From: an uncultured bacterium | GTDB taxonomy: Bacteria > Verrucomicrobiota > Kiritimatiellia > RFP12 > UBA1067 | Assembly: GCA_946401765.1 (NCBI GenBank) | Contig: CAMIVJ010000143.1 | Location: forward strand, 1-6,921 | DNA: 6,921 bases | Direction of reading: 5' to 3' | Shown: one piece after another, positions 1 to 6,320 of the stretch | Position numbering within the stretch: the stretch's first letter is position 1 | Layout of the letters: each line of letters starts with the position of its first letter | The notes under the pieces: generated by a model | The model's database searches: none | Told to the model about the DNA's origin: nothing | What the model saw: the letters and a program-made list of their open reading frames with translations, nothing else | Made by a program: the position numbers and the translations under genes

Positions 1-559
1 CGCTGAAGAGCAGGCGGTGACGGTGGCCGGTGCCGCCGTCCACGTCAAGCTGCACGAGGGCCGAGCCGAGGATGTGGCCGGCGTTGAAGAAGGTGAGCGT
101 GACGCCCTTGAATATCTCGCGCGGCTCGCGCATGTGGACCGGCTCCATGTGCGCCATGAGCGCGTCCACGTCCTCCTCCTCGTACAACGGCTCGAAGAGG
201 CGTTTCCCCTGGGCGCGGCGTTTTTTGTTCACGTACTCGAGGTCGCGCCTCTGCAGGAAGCAGGAGTCCTTCAGCAGCACTGAGCAGAGATCTACCGTTG
301 ACTGCCTTGCGAACACCTTTCCGCTGAAGCCGTGGCGCACCAGCTGCGGCAGGTTTCCGGAGTGGTCGATGTGCGCATGCGAGAGGATCACCGCGTCGAT
401 CTTCGCGGGATCCACCGGCATGTTGCGGTTCTTCTCGAACGCCTCCTTGCGGTGGCCCTGGTAGAGGCCGCAGTCGAGAAGAATGCGCTTGCCGTTGGCC
501 TCCACGAGATGCATGGAGCCGGTGGTCGTCTGTGCAGCGCCGTAGAACGTGATCTTCAT
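1..559 (-). CDS. Beta-CASP metallo-beta-lactamase-fold RNase (partial, C-terminus off window)
   Basis: The frame is open from ATG at 559 to the left edge, giving the first 186 residues; the remainder lies outside the window. The start is MKITFYGAAQTTTGS, followed by a beta-strand and Asp/Gly pair (LLDCG, 27-31), the zinc-binding motif HAHIDH at 61-66 preceded by ILS, and a further metal His in AGHILGSA (160-167). This order, with the basic KKRRAQGKR stretch near 112-120, matches the CPSF73-like/YSH1 family of zinc-dependent RNA endo/exonucleases, which usually run to about 450-540 residues with a beta-CASP insertion and a C-terminal RMMBL segment. A cytoplasmic role in RNA processing or decay is expected from the family. 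The start is supported by AAGGAAGGAG about 8 bases upstream. It follows the metallophosphoesterase gene after an 89-base gap. Family assignment is confident; the exact RNA substrate cannot be inferred. Confidence 0.88.
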   Translation of the reverse strand, partial: MKITFYGAAQTTTGSMHLVEANGKRILLDCGLYQGHRKEAFEKNRNMPVDPAKIDAVILSHAHIDHSGNLPQLVRHGFSGKVFARQSTVDLCSVLLKDSCFLQRRDLEYVNKKRRAQGKRLFEPLYEEEDVDALMAHMEPVHMREPREIFKGVTLTFFNAGHILGSALVQLDVDGGTGHRHRLLFS

Positions 560-648
560 GGTATTTCGCTCCTTCCTTGCCTATTGGCTTAGATGACAAC
601 AGCCTAAAATCATCACCATCGACACAATGTCATGGCAGCGAACTGCCG
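560..648 (-). other. Intergenic gap with small TTCG-loop hairpin
   Basis: This 89-base gap separates the phosphoesterase stop from the RNase start. Directly after the stop, bases 634-647 form a 5-bp inverted repeat (GGCAG/CTGCC); the loop reads TTCG on the transcribed strand. No T-run follows, so it is not a standard intrinsic terminator, although it could stabilise the 3' end of the operon message. I could not find a convincing -35/-10 pair for the RNase gene: an ATGACA box occurs on the minus strand, but nothing like TATAAT lies 17 bases downstream. The RNase gene may therefore be expressed by read-through or from a non-standard promoter. Confidence 0.35.
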
Positions 649-2118
649 CTACACCTTGATGACGTTTGTCTCGAGCGCCTTGCCCTTCACGCCGTAGCTC
701 GACACGGGCGTCACCAGGAAGGCAGATTCCTTCGCGTCCCCTGCCAGCACGGTGCGCGGCAGCAGGCACTCCACCGGCGCGGTCGCATCGGGATCATTCC
801 GCGAGCGGTGGTAGCCCGGCGCTACAACGCGCGAGAGAATCGCGCCTTCGGCGGCGCCCTTGAGCGCGATCTCGTACTCGTACACGCGCGCCTTCGCGGC
901 GAGCGCGGCGGGGAACTCGATCTTCAGCACGGGCGGCTTCGCCTTCGCAGGCGGAGCCGCATTGGCGGCAGGCGCGGCCTTGACCGAGGCCACGGCCTTC
1001 GCCTGCTCGGGAAACGCCGGCGCGCCAAGCAGGGCGGCGCGCTTCTTGAATTCGAACGGACGGCTCTCCGCGACGGGCAGCGGCAGCACCCAGTCGTCGC
1101 CAAGCGACGCATCGCGCGAGAAGTCGCGGCGCACGATCTGCACATGGTCGCTGAACACGCTCACGAGCATTCCCTGGCGGTTGTCGAACGTCTTCTGCGC
1201 CGGCATGAGCGCGCCCTTGCCGGCGTTGGCGTACGGACCCTTCCCAATAGCGAACCGGCTCGTGTAGCGAAGCGACGCCGTGCCGATCGAAGTGAACGCG
1301 CCCTGCCAGACGCTGCGCTCGTCGGTGAGCGTGTAGTGCGAGTGGCCGGAGAAGGCGATCGCGTTGGGGTGCTTCGCGAGCGCGCGCATCACGCGACCGT
1401 CGTCACGTCCCCAGGCCTCCGGACCATAGCACGTGCCGCTCGGATGCGGATGCTGCACGTAGAAGAAGGGCTGAGACGGATCAAGCTTGCCGCCGTTCGC
1501 CGCAAAGAACTCCTCCACGCCAGAGATGCCGATCTCGTCCTTGCCACGGCATCCATCCGCCGTCCAATGTCCGCCGACGAACGAGTAGCCGTTCACAGTC
1601 TTCAGCCACACCGGCTCGAACGGCTCGTGCCAGATGCGCTCCCAGTTGCCCTTGTAGTCGCTGCGCAGAACCTTCGTGGCGCGCACTGCGGCGTCGGGGA
1701 ACACCTTCTCCGCGAAATTGCCGTAAGAGAATCCCTCCCAGTCATGGTTGCCGGTCACGAAGAGGCGCGTGACCTTGCGCCCGTCGGGCGCGCGGTCGTT
1801 GGGAAACACCGAGAACCAAGCCTTCGCCACTGCCTCCATCTCGCCGACCATGCCATGGTCTGCTATGTCGCCCGCGATCATCACGGCGTCAACGCCCTGG
1901 TCGCGGAACCATTCGAGCGTGTGGATGAAAGTGGTGCAGTCGTTGGGCTCGTATAGTCCCTTGCCGTCGTTCGAGAGGCGCACGTGCACGTCGCTCACCA
2001 CGCCAAAGCGCAGCTTTGGCGTGCCGTCGCAGCATGTGCCCGTGAAGATGCGGCAGCCGCTCAATGCGCCGAGAGCGCCGAAGGCGCCGCCGATGAAGAA
2101 TCTGCGTGAAACGTTCAT
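649..2118 (-). CDS. Tat-exported metallophosphoesterase lipoprotein
   Basis: This 489-residue protein begins MNVSRRFFIGG, a twin-arginine signal (S-R-R-F-F-I), and continues to a lipobox ending LSGC with Cys22, so it should be exported folded through Tat and lipid-anchored. The calcineurin-like phosphoesterase core carries the expected metal ligands in order: SDVH (42-45), GD at 83-84, GNHD (123-126), the His of QHPH (222-225) and GHSH (258-261). An Ala/Pro/Lys-rich linker (about 372-398) leads to a roughly 90-residue C-terminal beta-type domain of unknown role. An ATG six bases upstream (2124) is also in frame, but the GGAGG at 2127-2131 is only 2 bases from it and 8 bases from the ATG at 2118, so I chose 2118. 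That ribosome site overlaps the TAG of the upstream LUD gene, suggesting coupled translation. Substrate (phosphomonoester, diester or nucleotide) is unknown; Tat export fits a metal cofactor loaded before transport. Confidence 0.88.
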   Translation of the reverse strand: MNVSRRFFIGGAFGALGALSGCRIFTGTCCDGTPKLRFGVVSDVHVRLSNDGKGLYEPNDCTTFIHTLEWFRDQGVDAVMIAGDIADHGMVGEMEAVAKAWFSVFPNDRAPDGRKVTRLFVTGNHDWEGFSYGNFAEKVFPDAAVRATKVLRSDYKGNWERIWHEPFEPVWLKTVNGYSFVGGHWTADGCRGKDEIGISGVEEFFAANGGKLDPSQPFFYVQHPHPSGTCYGPEAWGRDDGRVMRALAKHPNAIAFSGHSHYTLTDERSVWQGAFTSIGTASLRYTSRFAIGKGPYANAGKGALMPAQKTFDNRQGMLVSVFSDHVQIVRRDFSRDASLGDDWVLPLPVAESRPFEFKKRAALLGAPAFPEQAKAVASVKAAPAANAAPPAKAKPPVLKIEFPAALAAKARVYEYEIALKGAAEGAILSRVVAPGYHRSRNDPDATAPVECLLPRTVLAGDAKESAFLVTPVSSYGVKGKALETNVIKV

Positions 2119-2130
2119 TGTCATTCCCTC

Positions 2131-2700
2131 CTAGAAGCCGAGGTCTTCGTCCACAAGCACCACCTCCGCGGCTATGCCGGTGGGACGGCGGTCGAACACC
2201 ACCGTGACCTTGCAGATGCGGTCCGGCGAGTCGCAGTCGGCGCACTTGCCCGTGAGCGCGCACGGCGTCTGCTTGCCGAGGCGGCGGCAGTTCGGCGGGC
2301 ACGCGCAGCGCTTGATGCGCGCGATTGCGTCGTCGATGCCGCCCTCCACGATCTTGTTGCGTCCGATCACGTACATGACCTTCTTCGGACCTCCCACCGA
2401 CGCCGCAACGCGGTTGCCGTTGCCGTCGATGTTCACGATTCTGCCGTCCGCCGTGAGCGCGTTTGCGCTGAGCAGGAAGAGATCCACGTCGCCGCGCCTC
2501 TGCGGGGCCTTGCCCGTCTGCGCCAGCGCCTCCATCGCGCCGATCTCCTTAAGCGTCATGCTTCCGCCGCATCCGATCGTCGCGGCGGTCTCGGCAACCT
2601 TCAACACGCGTTCGCGCGCCTCCGCGCCGGTGGCGCAGCACACCACGTCGAAGCCGCGGCGGCGAAGCGCCTCGGCCGTCTTCTCAAGAATTTCGTTCAT
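2131..2700 (-). CDS. Compact LUD-domain (LutC/DUF162-like) Cys-rich protein
   Basis: This 189-residue protein starts MNEILEKTAEAL. Family motifs are IGCGGSMTLKEIG (42-54), NALTADGRIVNIDGNGNRVAA (80-100) and the GGPKKVMYVIGRNKI segment (103-116), all typical of LUD-domain proteins related to LutC/YkgG of lactate oxidation. The C-terminal third holds seven cysteines at 132, 134, 138, 147, 153, 156 and 163, a set seen in stand-alone DUF162 proteins of anaerobes and suitable for a metal or iron-sulfur site; that binding is inference. The segment between the GGS motif and the NALT motif looks shorter than in typical members of about 205-215 residues. Its ATG overlaps the pyrD TGA as ATGA, and AAAGGAG lies about 8 bases upstream, so the longer in-frame upstream extension (to 3087) was rejected as pyrD shadow. 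No lutA or lutB is present here, so a lactate role is not supported; a redox function alongside PyrDK is possible. Confidence 0.85.
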   Translation of the reverse strand: MNEILEKTAEALRRRGFDVVCCATGAEARERVLKVAETAATIGCGGSMTLKEIGAMEALAQTGKAPQRRGDVDLFLLSANALTADGRIVNIDGNGNRVAASVGGPKKVMYVIGRNKIVEGGIDDAIARIKRCACPPNCRRLGKQTPCALTGKCADCDSPDRICKVTVVFDRRPTGIAAEVVLVDEDLGF

Positions 2701-3680
2701 GTCGTCTTCTCCTTTGGATGGGCAGCCCCCACTATGTCGCGGGCGCACGGGAAACCGTGACGCGCGCAGTAGGCGGCGATGCCGTCCGCCACGCGCTGCG
2801 CAGTGGAAGGATCCGAGAAAGTGGCCGTGCCGACGGCAACGGCCGTTGCGCCAGCGAGCATCAGCTCCACGGCGTCGCGCGGCTCGTACACGCCGCCCAT
2901 TGCGAGTATCGGAAGCTTCGTTACGCGGTAGGCGTCCCACACCGCCTTCACTGCCACGGGATGCACGCAGCGTCCGGAGAGACCGCCCGTAACGTTGCCC
3001 AGCACCGGACGGCGCGTCTCCACGTCTATCACCATCGCGGGAATCGTGTTGATGAGGGCGAGCGCGTCGGCGCCGCTTTCCTCGCATGCGGCCACGTACG
3101 GCGAGACGTCAGGCACGTTGGGGGCGAGCTTCACGATGAGCGGCAGCCGCGTGGCCGCACGCACCGCGGCAACGACCTTCGCGAGCACCGCGGGGTCCTG
3201 CCCAAAGGTGTGTCCGCCGGACTTCACGTTCGGGCAGCTCACGTTCATCTCGATGGCCTTTACGGGGCTTGACGGCGACGCCGCGGCCGCAGCGTCAAGA
3301 CGCTTCGCGACCTCTGCGTACTCGTCGATCGATCCGCCCCAGATGTTGACGATGAGCGGCGGCACGTTCTCCGCGCCGCACGCAGAGCCCACCGTGCGCA
3401 CGTAGTGCGTCACGTAGTGCGCTAGAAAGGCGTCCACGCCCGGCCCCTGCAGCCCGATTGCGTTCACTAGCCCGCCCAGCACCTCCACGTGGCGCGGCAT
3501 CGGGTTGCCTGGCCATGGACCAAGGCGCACGCCCTTTGCGGTGACCGCGCCGAGACGCGAGTAGTCGATCGCGCCCACGTATTCCGGACCGTATCCAAAG
3601 GTGCCGCTCGCAGTGGCCACGGGCGTGCGCATCGCAAGTCCGCCGAGATCCACTTTCAAAACCACTTCTGAAGCTTCCAT
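2697..3680 (-). CDS. pyrD: Dihydroorotate dehydrogenase B, catalytic subunit
   Basis: PyrD class 1B oxidises dihydroorotate to orotate, the fourth step of de novo UMP synthesis, using FMN and passing electrons to PyrK and then NAD. The 327-residue protein has the FMN/substrate motifs in order: TAKG with Lys49, LVNAIGLQGPG (71-81), NVSCPN (146-151) with catalytic Cys149 (Cys rather than Ser marks class 1), IVKLAPN with Lys184, INT (210-212), GGLSG (232-236) and AMGGV (260-264). It has no membrane helix, unlike class 2 enzymes. It is slightly longer than the usual 300-310 residues, with an Ala/Ser-rich stretch at 130-140. A GTG at 3689 is also in frame, but GGGAGG at 3689-3694 sits 8 bases from the ATG at 3680 and overlaps the GTG, so ATG is the start. 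The ribosome site contains the pyrK stop codon (TAGGGAGG). The 3' end overlaps the LUD gene by 4 bases. Confidence 0.95.
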   Translation of the reverse strand: MEASEVVLKVDLGGLAMRTPVATASGTFGYGPEYVGAIDYSRLGAVTAKGVRLGPWPGNPMPRHVEVLGGLVNAIGLQGPGVDAFLAHYVTHYVRTVGSACGAENVPPLIVNIWGGSIDEYAEVAKRLDAAAAASPSSPVKAIEMNVSCPNVKSGGHTFGQDPAVLAKVVAAVRAATRLPLIVKLAPNVPDVSPYVAACEESGADALALINTIPAMVIDVETRRPVLGNVTGGLSGRCVHPVAVKAVWDAYRVTKLPILAMGGVYEPRDAVELMLAGATAVAVGTATFSDPSTAQRVADGIAAYCARHGFPCARDIVGAAHPKEKTT

Positions 3681-3693
3681 CGCAGCCACCTCC

Positions 3694-4509
3694 CTAGCCG
3701 TCCCAGACGATGTCGGCCGCCGCGAATACCGGACCGTTCACGCAGCAGCGCGCGTTGAACACGTCGCCGTTTGGCATGCGGATCTTCTGTATGCACGCGA
3801 AGCACGCGCCAACGCCGCACACCATGTGGCGGTCCATCGAGATCCAGCCCGGCATTCCTGCGGCCAGGGCGCGATCGGCAACGGCCTTCAGCAGGCCGTC
3901 GGGACCGCAGGTGAAGAGCTCGAAGCGCTCGCCGGACTGCCTAAGCTCCGCGAGAGTCTCGTCAAGCGGCGCGGTCACGAATCCTTTCACGCCGGCGCTG
4001 CCGTCGTTCGTGGCGGTGCGCACCTCCACGCCAAGCGCCTCGAAACGGTCGACTGCGAGAAGATCGTCCTTCGTTCGCCCGCCCACGAAGAGCACTGGAC
4101 GTCCGCAACCCTCGCGCGCGTCGCGCACCATGCGCTTCGCGAGGAAGTGAAGCGGCGCCACGCCGTAGCCGCCTCCCACGAGAAGAGGCGCCCCCTTGCA
4201 GGTGAGCGGGAAACCGCGTCCAAGTGCGCCCATCACACGCACCTCGTCGCCCTCCGCCACGCGCGCGAGCGCCTCCGTGCCGCGACCGACGATCTTGTAC
4301 ATCACTGTGACCTCGCCGCTTTCGGCGTCGGCGTCGAACACCGAAAACGGACGCCGCAGCGCGCTCGCCTCGAGCCCAGGCACCTTCACGTGCACGAACT
4401 GGCCCGGAACGAGCGCCGCCGCGATACGCGGCGCGCACAGCACGAGGAACCGGTATCCCGGCCCCGCCGCGCTGTGCCGCACAACCTTTGCAGCCTCGTC
4501 GGCAAGCAT
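3694..4509 (-). CDS. pyrK: Dihydroorotate dehydrogenase B, electron transfer subunit
   Basis: PyrK is the FAD and 2Fe-2S subunit that moves electrons from PyrD's FMN to NAD in the cytoplasmic PyrD2K2 complex. This 271-residue protein has the ferredoxin-reductase-like FAD motif RRPFSV (52-57), GRGT (75-78), the nucleotide-binding loop GGGYGVAPL (112-120), CGP (201-203), and the C-terminal cluster ligands Cys231, Cys236, Cys239 and most likely Cys256 in the CCVNGPVF context. Length is normal for the family (about 250-270). The ATG at 4509 lies 6 bases after the rubrerythrin stop; the only ribosome site is GAGG built into that stop (TGAGG), 4 bases from the ATG, so initiation is probably coupled to rubrerythrin translation. 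pyrD follows after 13 bases. PyrK-like reductases can also serve other acceptors, so besides pyrimidine synthesis it could reduce rubredoxin or rubrerythrin here; the sequence does not prove this. Confidence 0.94.
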   Translation of the reverse strand: MLADEAAKVVRHSAAGPGYRFLVLCAPRIAAALVPGQFVHVKVPGLEASALRRPFSVFDADAESGEVTVMYKIVGRGTEALARVAEGDEVRVMGALGRGFPLTCKGAPLLVGGGYGVAPLHFLAKRMVRDAREGCGRPVLFVGGRTKDDLLAVDRFEALGVEVRTATNDGSAGVKGFVTAPLDETLAELRQSGERFELFTCGPDGLLKAVADRALAAGMPGWISMDRHMVCGVGACFACIQKIRMPNGDVFNARCCVNGPVFAAADIVWDG

Positions 4510-4515
4510 GCTGCC

Positions 4516-5049
4516 TCAGTAGTTCTGTGGCTCGATCTGGAAGTACGCCTTGGGATGCGCGCACACCGGGCACATCTCGGGGGCCTTCTCGCCCTCGATG
4601 ATCGCGCCGCAGTTGCGGCACTGCCAGCGGTTCGGCCCGATGCGCACCCACACCTCGCCCTTCTCGATGTTCGCGGCGAGCTTGCGGTAGCGCTCCTCGT
4701 GGTGCGCCTCGATCTCGGCAACCTTCGTGAAGAGGAACGCAAGCTTGTCGAAGCCCTCGGCCTTGGCCTCCTCGGCGAAGCGCTTGTACATGTCGGTCCA
4801 CTCCTCATGCTCGCCAGCGGCGGCGGCGAGGAGGTTGGCGGGCGTGTCGCCGATGCCGCCGAGCTCCTTGAACCAGAGCTTCGCGTGCTCCTTCTCGTTG
4901 AGCGCCGTCTCCTGGAAGATGGCCGCGATCTGCTCGTAGCCCTCCTTCTTCGCCTTCGAGGCGAAGTAGTCGTACTTGTTGCGCGCCTGCGACTCGCCCG
5001 CGAAGGCCGTCATCAGGTTCTGCTCAGTCTTGCTGCCTTTGAGTTCCAT
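4516..5049 (-). CDS. rbr: Rubrerythrin (diiron peroxidase with C-terminal rubredoxin domain)
   Basis: Rubrerythrin reduces hydrogen peroxide to water in the cytoplasm of anaerobes, taking electrons from rubredoxin or an NAD(P)H reductase. The 177-residue protein has the four-helix ferritin-like domain with a full ligand set by family alignment: Glu19, Glu52 and His55 in NEKEH, Glu80 and Glu83 in GEHEE, and Glu114/His117 in EIEAHH. The C-terminal rubredoxin-type Fe(Cys)4 domain has Cys144, Cys147, Cys160 and Cys163 and ends CPVCAHPKAYF, so this is a classical rubrerythrin rather than an erythrin lacking the iron-sulfur-free Cys4 site. The ATG at 5049 follows AGGAG by about 7 bases; the longer in-frame upstream reading (to 5145) runs into the rubredoxin gene and was rejected. 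It lies 59 bases after rubredoxin, with no terminator visible between them, and its TGA forms part of the pyrK ribosome site. Confidence 0.96.
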   Translation of the reverse strand: MELKGSKTEQNLMTAFAGESQARNKYDYFASKAKKEGYEQIAAIFQETALNEKEHAKLWFKELGGIGDTPANLLAAAAGEHEEWTDMYKRFAEEAKAEGFDKLAFLFTKVAEIEAHHEERYRKLAANIEKGEVWVRIGPNRWQCRNCGAIIEGEKAPEMCPVCAHPKAYFQIEPQNY

Positions 5050-5108
5050 CTCTGTTCTCCTGTTGCTGTTGCTTAAGTGCTGTTCGTCTGGCGTCATGCC
5101 GAACCGTC

Positions 5109-5246
5109 TCACATCTCCTCGAAGTTTTCCTTGCCTACGCCGCACATCGGGCAGGTCCAGTCGTCGGGAAGGTCCTCAAACGCGACGCCGTTGTTGTCGG
5201 CGGGGTCATAGACGTATCCGCAGATCTTGCACACGTACTTCTTCAT
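5109..5246 (-). CDS. Rubredoxin, short 45-residue loop-deleted type
   Basis: Rubredoxin is a small cytoplasmic one-electron carrier with one iron held by four cysteines. Here the ligands are in CKIC (Cys6, Cys9) and CPMC (Cys32, Cys35), with the family landmarks MKKY, CGYVYDP and LPDDW. The protein has 45 residues against the usual 52-54: about seven residues are missing in the loop after YDPAD, before FEDLPDDW. The same size and loop deletion are known for rubredoxin 1 of Desulfovibrio desulfuricans ATCC 27774. The ATG at 5246 is 8 bases from AAAAGGAG; the in-frame extension to 5363 is unlike any rubredoxin and overlaps the promoter. It is the first gene after the promoter at 5328-5356 and is followed by rubrerythrin, its usual electron acceptor. 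Confidence 0.95.
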   Translation of the reverse strand: MKKYVCKICGYVYDPADNNGVAFEDLPDDWTCPMCGVGKENFEEM

Positions 5247-5276
5247 TTCATTTTCTCCTTTTGCGCCCGGCCCGTC

Positions 5277-5301
5277 AGCCCGGCGCCTCGCGGCGCCAGC
5301 T
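5277..5301 (-). promoter_or_regulatory. Leader hairpin with GCGA (GNRA) loop upstream of rubredoxin
   Basis: On the transcribed strand a perfect 6-bp GGCGCC/GGCGCC stem (5282-5297) closes a GCGA tetraloop, and a 3-bp AGC/GCT extension pairs across a small internal loop. It lies between the predicted transcription start near 5321 and the ribosome site at about 5255-5262. No T-run follows, so it is not an intrinsic terminator. It may protect the 5' end of the operon message or modulate initiation; its role is inferred only from position. Confidence 0.5.
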
Positions 5302-5327
5302 CGGCATTCGGTTTCGGGACGCAGATG

Positions 5328-5356
5328 AGTATATGGTATTTTGAGCCCGATTACAA
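5328..5356 (-). promoter_or_regulatory. Sigma70-type promoter for the rubredoxin operon
   Basis: On the minus strand the -35 box TTGTAA (5356-5351) and the -10 box TATACT (5333-5328) are separated by exactly 17 bases. They match TTGACA at 4 of 6 and TATAAT at 5 of 6 positions. The pair begins 19 bases after the stop of the upstream hydrolase and predicts a start near 5321, giving a leader of about 75 bases before rubredoxin. It is the best promoter in the window and explains why the redox/pyrimidine genes can be expressed apart from the hydrolase. No obvious PerR or Fur box was recognised. Confidence 0.65.
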
Positions 5357-5375
5357 GCCCCAATTTTCGGCGCCG

Positions 5376-6320
5376 TCATTTCGAATCCACCCTCGGCTTG
5401 GTGGTCTGCTGCGCGCATATCTTCTCGAACGAGACGCGCATCTGAGCCTCGGAGCCCCACGCCACGCGCTTGCGTTCTGGACTTATTATGCGACAGTGGC
5501 CTGTAACGATGTTGCGTTCAAGCTTCCATCCGTCGCACGTGTCGAGAACGTCCCACCACACCCCGGCGTCCATAACCTTCCAATCGAGGTTGATGCGTCC
5601 CTGCGGCACGCGCACCTGGGCGGACTTAGACGGCTTGCCGTCAAGGATGCGCCGCAGTTCGGTGAAGTAGAACGCCGCGAGGTGGTTGCATACGCGCTTC
5701 ACGGTCTCGGAACGCCCCCATGCGGCGTCGATCTTCGTCTCGTTCGTGATCGTCTTGGGCACGGCGTATTCCACCACGTTCGCGAGCGCTACGGGCGAGC
5801 CGTTCCTGCCAAGCGCCGGAGCGCCCTCGCCGCCGACGATGTCGTAGCAGTACTTTAGCACGGAGTCCTTGGGATTCACCACCACGATCGCGGGCTGCAC
5901 GCAGCCAAGGCCCATCTTCACGACGTCGGCGTCGCTCATGGGGATGGCGGGCGCAAGCAGTATGCCCTGCTCAACCTTCAGGCCCCTTCTCGAGAGCTCC
6001 GCGAGCGTACGCGCCACAACGCGTCCGCCCAGAGAATGGCCTACAAGCACGAGCTCGGAGCGGAATGCGGCGTTGGTGGCGGCGATCTCGTCGGCAAGCC
6101 GCTTCGCGGCGACGTCCGCATTCGCCGCGGAGGTCGACCATCCACGGTCGCCGTCCCAGCCCCAGAACGCGCACTTCGCGTTCTTGAACACATTCGTGCA
6201 GGACGTGTATGCAAGCCCGTTCGTCTCGGTGGTTCTGTTCCATCCAGGCACATACCACACCTCTGCCTGCGCCGCCGCAGCAACGCCCGCTGCAAGAACC
6301 GCCATTGTCAGCTTTCTCAT
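5376..6320 (-). CDS. Secreted alpha/beta hydrolase (lipase/esterase-like)
   Basis: This 314-residue protein has a Sec signal peptide (MRKLTMAVLAAGVAAAAQA) with probable cleavage before EVWYVPGW, so it should act outside the cytoplasmic membrane. The mature part starts with a beta-strand and the VPGW loop that plays the oxyanion-loop role, then has the nucleophile elbow GHSLGG (94-99) with Ser96. Asp152 in NPKD and His213 in CNH are likely to complete the triad by spacing. This resembles GPI-inositol deacylase/lipase-type hydrolases. Residues about 238-302 form an additional Trp-rich, beta-looking segment that I do not recognise and that is not needed for the fold. Eight cysteines follow the signal, so disulfides are possible. 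The ATG at 6320 has GGAGG about 10 bases upstream. The substrate is unknown. It is transcribed upstream of the rubredoxin promoter, with only 129 bases between the two genes. Confidence 0.85.
   Translation of the reverse strand: MRKLTMAVLAAGVAAAAQAEVWYVPGWNRTTETNGLAYTSCTNVFKNAKCAFWGWDGDRGWSTSAANADVAAKRLADEIAATNAAFRSELVLVGHSLGGRVVARTLAELSRRGLKVEQGILLAPAIPMSDADVVKMGLGCVQPAIVVVNPKDSVLKYCYDIVGGEGAPALGRNGSPVALANVVEYAVPKTITNETKIDAAWGRSETVKRVCNHLAAFYFTELRRILDGKPSKSAQVRVPQGRINLDWKVMDAGVWWDVLDTCDGWKLERNIVTGHCRIISPERKRVAWGSEAQMRVSFEKICAQQTTKPRVDSK

Noticed and set aside
45..599. Minus-strand open frame of 184 codons at the left end
   Set aside because: It is a shifted-frame shadow of the beta-CASP RNase gene, which has the HAHIDH motif in the correct frame and a good ribosome site at 559.
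634..647. TTCG-loop hairpin after the phosphoesterase as intrinsic terminator
   Set aside because: It is a short stem with no T-run; recorded only as a hairpin.
577..1956. Long plus-strand open frame of 459 codons
   Set aside because: It lies antisense to the phosphoesterase, has an Arg/Ala/His-rich composition typical of antisense reading in G+C-rich DNA, and no recognisable motif; the minus-strand frame has all metal ligands.
2701..3087. N-terminal extension of the LUD gene into pyrD
   Set aside because: The extension is an Arg-rich out-of-frame reading of pyrD; the ATG at 2700 has its own ribosome site and the LUD homology begins there.
3601..5076. Long plus-strand open frame of 491 codons
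   Set aside because: It is antisense to pyrK and rubrerythrin, which are both fully recognisable; the product is low-complexity and has no family motif.
5050..5145. N-terminal extension of rubrerythrin
   Set aside because: It overlaps the rubredoxin 3' end and reads as non-family sequence; AGGAG supports the ATG at 5049.
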